DNA of 64,000 bases from Odiellus spinosus. Lineage: Eukaryota > Arthropoda > Arachnida > Opiliones > Phalangiidae. The notes below the pieces were generated by a model, which was given only the letters and a program-made list of their open reading frames with translations, had not been told where the DNA came from and did not search any database. The DNA lies in contig OY987228.1 in assembly GCA_963920705.1 (NCBI GenBank), positions 3,409,056 to 3,473,055 on the forward strand, read 5' to 3'. The stretch's first letter is position 1. Each line of letters begins with the position of its first letter. Shown one piece after another: positions 59,031 to 64,000 of the stretch. The position numbers and the translations under genes were made by a program.

Positions 59031-62000
59031 GCTATCTTCACCAAGTATATAATATATCTCTTACATGTTTAAATAATAATAACACTTATAAAATCGTATG
59101 TTTATATCCCTTAAGCTGGTTACAATATGTTAGTTTCGTTACAGGTGTAGCAGCCTATTTGGATCAAATTAAGAGTCGACCAAACCAAAAGCTGCGTTTA
59201 GAAGACATAAGACTGTACAGAGATGTAACTCTGGTTCAAATGATACTAAGTGACGAAGGTGTGATACACGAAATAAAATTTGACACTTATCCTTTCCGAA
59301 ACGTCCAATGGGAAACATCTAAAAGACTAATCTATGGTTCCCTCGTCTGTTTGACGTGTGATGATTTCAAAAGCTTCTTCTTTGGAACAGTCGCTAATCG
59401 GGTCATAGAAAAACTTAAAGGTATTGTTTTAAAAACTTTTAGTCATAATAGAGTGTAAGTCTTGTTGCAATTGGATCAGGGTCTTGTTATAATCGAATCA
59501 GAATGTGATTGGGCCTGCATTGGGTCTGGGTTAGTCCGAATCAGGTTAGAATCCTATCAGAGTGTGTACGGGGGCCAGATTATAATCAGGTCTGGTATCA
59601 CGTCCAGGTCTGTCAGATTGGCCTAAACTCGCTTTAATGGAAATAGGACCCCGAAATGAACCGACATCCATCAAAAAAGTTCCAGATTCAAAACTTTATT
59701 TTTGGTCATTTTTGATGAAACGAAAAAAGGGAAAATGAAATTTTGAAGATTTCGTTTAGAATCTGAAACTTTTTTTGGTGAATTTCAATTGCTTTTGGGG
59801 TCCTATTTCCATTAAAGTTAGTTGAGACCAATCCGTTAACCAGTTTTGTCAACCAAATACCAGGAGTCAACCAAATACTCCAAATAATACCTTATTGGCG
59901 CCCTATGGACTTTTAAATTTGATTTTAAATATTTTATTTTGACAAAACTAATGAACTGATCGGTCTGAACTCGCTTTAATGGAAATAGGACCCCAAAAGG
60001 AACCGAAATCCACCAAAAAAAGTTCCAGATTCGAAACTTTATTTTTGCTCATTTTCGAAAAAACCAAAAAAGGGAAAATGAAGTTTTGAAGTTTTCGCGG
60101 ATTTCCAAAATGTCAAAAATAAAGTTTCGAATCTGGAACTTTTTTTGGTGAATTCCGATCGCTTTTGGGGTCCTATTTCCATTAAAGCGAGATGAGACCA
60201 ATCAGTTCATCAGTTTTATCAAAATAAAATGTTTAAAATCCAGATTCGCCACGTAAATCCCCATAGGGCGCGGATAATGTATTGTTTTGAGAATTTGACT
60301 GCTTCTGACCTGGTTTTTTCCTCGTAATTAGTTATGTAAGTTATAATTATATGGTTTAAATATCTTTTAACGAGAAAAAAACCCGGTTAAAATCAACCAA
60401 ATACTCCAAATTATAAGTTATTGGCCCCCTATGGAGATTAACGTGGCGAAATATGATTTTAAAATATTTAATTTTGACAAAACTAATGAACTGATCGGTC
60501 TGAACTCGCTTTAATGGAAATAGGACCCCGAAAGGAACCAAAATCCACCAAAAAAAGTTCCAGATTCGAAACTTTATTTTCGCTCATTTTCGAAAAAATC
60601 AAAATGAAGTTTTGAAGTTTTCGCGGATTTCCAAAATGTCAAAAATAAAGTTTCGAATCTGGAACTTTTTTTGGTGAATTTCAATTGCTTTTGGGATCCT
60701 ATTTCCATTAAAGCCAGTTGAGGACCCATTGGTTAATTGGTTTTGTCAAAATAAAATATCTTAAATCCAGATCCGCCATGTTATTTTCTCATAAGGCTTA
60801 TATAATGTATTATTTTGAGAATTTGATTGATTTTGTCCTGGATTTTTCCTCATAATTAGTTACGTAACTTATAATTATATTGTTTAGATGTCTTTTAAGG
60901 ATAAAAAAACCCTGTTACAATCGACCACATACTCAAAATAATACCTTATTGGTGCCCTATGGAGATTAACATGGTGATTTAAAATATTTTATTTTGACAA
61001 AACTAATTGACGTCCACTAAGCAAGAAAAGAAGTCGACTTTAAAGGGGCTTTAAAAAAATCGCACACATTTCCCTATAGATGTAACCAATCAAAACGCTG
61101 GTCTCAAGAGGAAGTCTTTTTGAGTTAGTTATAAACTTACTCTTCTATGGAGGGATAAAATTATCCATCCACAGAAGCTATTGCGTTTTTGATCGGCATT
61201 ATTCTGAATACCCAAATTCGATCATCTGGTTGGGTCAAAATGTGGTCATTGTCAGTTATAATTGGTCGGTGTTGCTGTCGAAATCAGTTCAAGGTAGGGA
61301 TCAAATCGGATTGTAATTTGTTTGGTGTTGGGTCGAGATCCGGTCAAATCAAATTCTAGTCTGGTCAGTGTTATGATCAAAATCGGCTGTCTGTAACTGG
61401 TTTGAATAGGCAAATCTTAAACAGGTTGGTGTAGATCATACTCAATAGCTTCTATGAGGGTAAAAATACATAGCGAATTCACTTTCTTCTAGAAATACAA
61501 ATTGCAAATTCGAAAAACTGCGAGTTCATGCTCAATAAATAGAGCCTGCAAAATCATACAGAAATATTTAAAATTATTTATCTAACATTAAAATGCCAGG
61601 AACCTGAATTTGCGAGCTTGGCGCGAGATAAATTTGACAATGCCCTAATCGAGTCAGGTTACATGTCTACTTCAAAAAAAAAAAAAAAAAAAAAATCCAT
61701 CTCGTGAGTCGTGGGTAAACACGCGAGCACTTAGGGTGACGAAATACAGAAATTGACAACTTGCACGCACTTCCCTCTCCTAATTTTTTGGTGTTTCCTT
61801 ACAAAACCCAACTATCAAAGCCACAGTCTTCATCATTGTCTGACCATATTTTTATAGATGGCGAAGTATCAATTAAATTTGAGAATCCTAGCACCATCAT
61901 GGATGTCCAGCATCAAAGGTTCATCATGGTAGAATCGGAGGCGTATTTCGAAGCCAGTCGACATGTCCTATTCTCCTTGCAAAACATAGATGAGTCAAAG

Positions 62001-64000
62001 TTTCCTTTAAAAGAGTACATTGTCGAGTTACGCAAAAAAGTTGAAAAACCTGGTTACTTAAACGAGAACTCAGTCTTTTGCTTCACCAATCTTGTCGATA
62101 AAGTTACTCGGAAGATTACCGAACAAAAATCCACACCCGATCAAGAATGGCTACAAAATATCAAACCGAAAAACTCTAATTTCGAAATGGTGACGCGAAA
62201 TAAGAAAGGTTCGAACAACTCTAAACCAAAACCCAGTTTGGTAGTACACGAAGAAGTTAGTACCGACCAACTTTGTAATTGTATGAAAAACAAAGAAATT
62301 ATGGTAGAAATATTCAATGACAACATGTGGCCATCCTCTGAGGATTTCCAATTGGACCAATCTCAATATGAAGCTTTAAAATCGTCACTTAGACAAAAAT
62401 TATGCGTAATTCAAGGACCACCCGGGACAGGAAAAACTTTTATCGGGATCAAAATATTACAAGCGCTTCTGCATAATAAAAAAGCGTGGAATGAAACCTC
62501 TGACGATGACAAGAGGAATCCAATATTAGTTGTCTGTTACACGAATCACGCTCTGGATCAATTCATGGAAGGAGTTCTAAAAATAACTGATAAGGTTGTA
62601 CGAGTGGGAAGCAGAAGTTCCAGCGAAGCCTTGATACCCTATTCTATGAACGTTTTGAGAAAGGTTTACGCTCGTAACCTCGGATTTGAACTAGAATATG
62701 TTTTGAAGCAAATTAAAGCTCTTGAAAGAAAATTAAGTTGCGCGGAGAGCGAGGTTCTAAGCGATCTTGAACTCAAAGCTTGCATGAGTGAACTGCAGCA
62801 TCATAGTCTTCAATACCACGGGCATGTAAAGTTGAGCACACGTGACAGAATTAAGACATGGTTGGGAGTAGAACCAGTAATAGATTCAGGTTAGTAAATA
62901 TTATTTTTTAGCCACCTAAGGCGCCATCCGGGTTTCAGCAGAAACGAATAAACGGTCGCCTGTTGTTCTACAGAAATGACATTTGGCCATCATAACAACA
63001 AATCAGTCCCAATGAGCAGAAATTAAAATTCCCATTCGACAGATAAGCTCGTGAAAGCTTAGCTGGCACTACGCAACGCTTCAAAATGAGCCTTTAGAGA
63101 TAATAAGAATAAGATAATAAATACTCAGAGCCAGCTAGGCTGCTCCGAAAATTTACTATTTTTCTATAAGGTGGCTTAAATATGCTCGCAAGAGCTCTGA
63201 AAGCTAGTAGGAAAAATAAAAATGAGGTAAACAATGATGTTTACGCATCTGGTTTAAGGAATAAGGGTATTAATTGAGATGTATGGAGAATGCAGATGGA
63301 CAGCAAGTGATTTTTTCATCAATTCAACTACTAAAGATTAATCGAAGTAAAATATTCTGAGGAAATATTCAGATTCTAAGCAACTTCTCCAACCAATATA
63401 TATCAAAATATATCGCTACTGTGGTGTTTAACTTTAGAAAATTCAACATAATTATTTTTAGTAGTTGAATCGATAAAAACACCTGTTCAGATAATTCTAC
63501 ATTTAACCAAAGAAAACCACAGGAAAGCTATCAAGTTTGTCCCAATGGATTCCTGCCTTTAAAGCCCTCCCATTTTTTTAACTAATATTTCTAGAAGCAG
63601 CCAATCATGACGGGAATCCAAAACCCAAAGAGCATAATCATACACGAGCTAAAGAGGAAATTTGCCAAATGGACTTAGAACTCTTAGAAAATGGATTGGA
63701 TATTGAAGAACTCCAAGACCGTTACGTTCCTATTAAACAAAGAGATCGCCGTCGTGTCATACCGATCGAAAATAAACAAAATAAGACAAATAAAATAAAA
63801 CATGCAGAAATCACGCCTAATCCCAACCTCAATTTGACCGACAAACAACTTTTGAACTGTACCAACATATGGAGAAGCTTAGACTTACCAAATCGCGCTA
63901 GGCTTTACAAATTATGGGTCGAAATTTATAAAACTACTATCAAGAAAGAGATATCCAACCTGCAACGAGTTTATGACCACAAACTAAATATGATCGAGAC
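57466..64000 (+). CDS. ZNFX1: ZNFX1-like RNA helicase, 5' part (runs off the edge)
   Basis: ZNFX1 is an SF1 (UPF1-like) helicase with NFX1-type zinc fingers, linked in animals to small-RNA silencing and antiviral defence. Exon 1 is 57466-58240 (armadillo-like N-terminus, then NPNHYLDVQFRLLREDFV). Exon 2 is 59145-59420 (WETSKRLIYGSLVCLTCDDF). Exon 3 is 61858-62889: VESEAYFEASRHVL, Q motif region FQLDQSQYEAL, Walker A QGPPGTGKT (62412-62438), then VVCYTNHALDQFMEG. Exon 4 runs 63595 to beyond 64000. All joins keep phase (each carries one base over: RQ-G, K-D, S-E). A 5' UTR exon is likely, since CAG stands just before the ATG. No stop is seen. Zinc fingers would lie beyond the edge. Confidence 0.93.
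58460..58493. repeat. Perfect 34-bp palindrome, second copy
   Basis: Identical to 50024-50057, within ZNFX1 intron 1. Confidence 0.95.
59500..59650 (+). repeat. Degenerate GGTCTGG/AATCAGG repeats in intron 2
   Basis: Short phrases such as AATCAGGTTAGAATC and GGTCTGGTATCACGTCCAGGTC recur with variations. A related stretch lies at 61200-61440 (GGTCAAAT, GGTCGGTG). They are low-complexity and non-coding. Confidence 0.5.
59620..60765. repeat. Three inverted-repeat elements in ZNFX1 intron 2
   Basis: Each starts near CTCGCTTTAATGGAAATAGG and ends with the inverse CCTATTTCCATTAAAG; the inner parts AAGTTCCAGATTCGAAACTT and its inverse also pair. Copies run at about 59630-59825, 59967-60195 and 60500-60715. 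The second and third, with flanks, form a tandem repeat of about 533 bp. They look like palindromic MITEs that were then duplicated. Intron 2 spans 59421-61857. Confidence 0.8.
60770..61857 (+). other. Rest of ZNFX1 intron 2
   Basis: It repeats parts of the same unit (ACCAAATACTCCAAATTATA, TTTTGACAAAACTAAT) and has an A run near 61671-61695. The branch/acceptor region ends in TTTTTATAG before exon 3. An open frame before the exon (61761) is intronic chance. Confidence 0.5.
62890..63594 (+). other. ZNFX1 intron 3, no further features
   Basis: It has a GTTAGT donor and a TTTCTAG acceptor and is AT-rich. No repeat or gene is recognised. Confidence 0.6.

Noticed and set aside
61761-61857. Upstream extension of the ZNFX1 helicase exon from the ATG at 61761
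   Set aside because: An AG acceptor at 61856-61857 joins exon 2 in phase and gives the family sequence; the earlier codons look intronic.

Overview
This is eukaryotic nuclear DNA, most likely from an insect. Genes have short GT-AG introns (several near 60 bp), the DNA is AT-rich, and it carries BEL/Pao, Copia, Gypsy and Jockey/CR1-type retroelements, many small TIR elements and satellite arrays. I cannot name the species; a beetle with a repeat-rich genome is only a guess. Most of the window is repeats and broken genes. Only one gene (ZNFX1-like, right edge) looks intact.

Layout. 1-5.2 kb: AT-rich DNA with short tandem repeats, a tRNA-Asp-like sequence, a MITE, and the start of a large hairpin-ended element ('element A'). 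5.2-16.56 kb: a BEL/Pao LTR retrotransposon with both LTRs and a 5-bp target duplication, interrupted between gag and protease by a 4.16-kb copy of element A. 16.6-18.7 kb: more element A sequence, a 14-bp minisatellite and a non-LTR reverse transcriptase fragment.

18.9-31.4 kb: a mosaic of gene fragments, all on the + strand and still carrying introns. They are ATR (FAT and kinase N-lobe, with stop codons), a secreted lipid-binding-like (BPI/Grp7/JHBP-type) gene, the 5' half of SART3, the first part of a USP-type deubiquitinase, ATR UME exons, an ATR FATC exon, and a second partial copy of the lipid-binding-like gene joined to the SART3 promoter. The ATR parts are out of order (FAT-kinase before UME).

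31.4-35.2 kb: a transposon end leading into a 146-bp satellite array of about 23 copies. 35.9-47.2 kb: a giant inverted repeat of about 11.3 kb. Its arms are arrays of a ~196-bp satellite (about 32 units left, about 13 right), and its core is a second, diverged ~190-bp satellite pair in the opposite order. The left arm shows a seven-unit higher-order repeat of 1373 bp. This nested fold-back structure is the most unusual item here.

47.5-64 kb: a 3.1-kb segment carrying the first coding exon of ZNFX1 occurs twice, almost identical. The upstream copy is cut off and followed by Copia, Jockey/CR1-like, MITE and Gypsy remnants. The downstream copy leads into the rest of ZNFX1 (SF1 helicase domain), which runs off the right edge.
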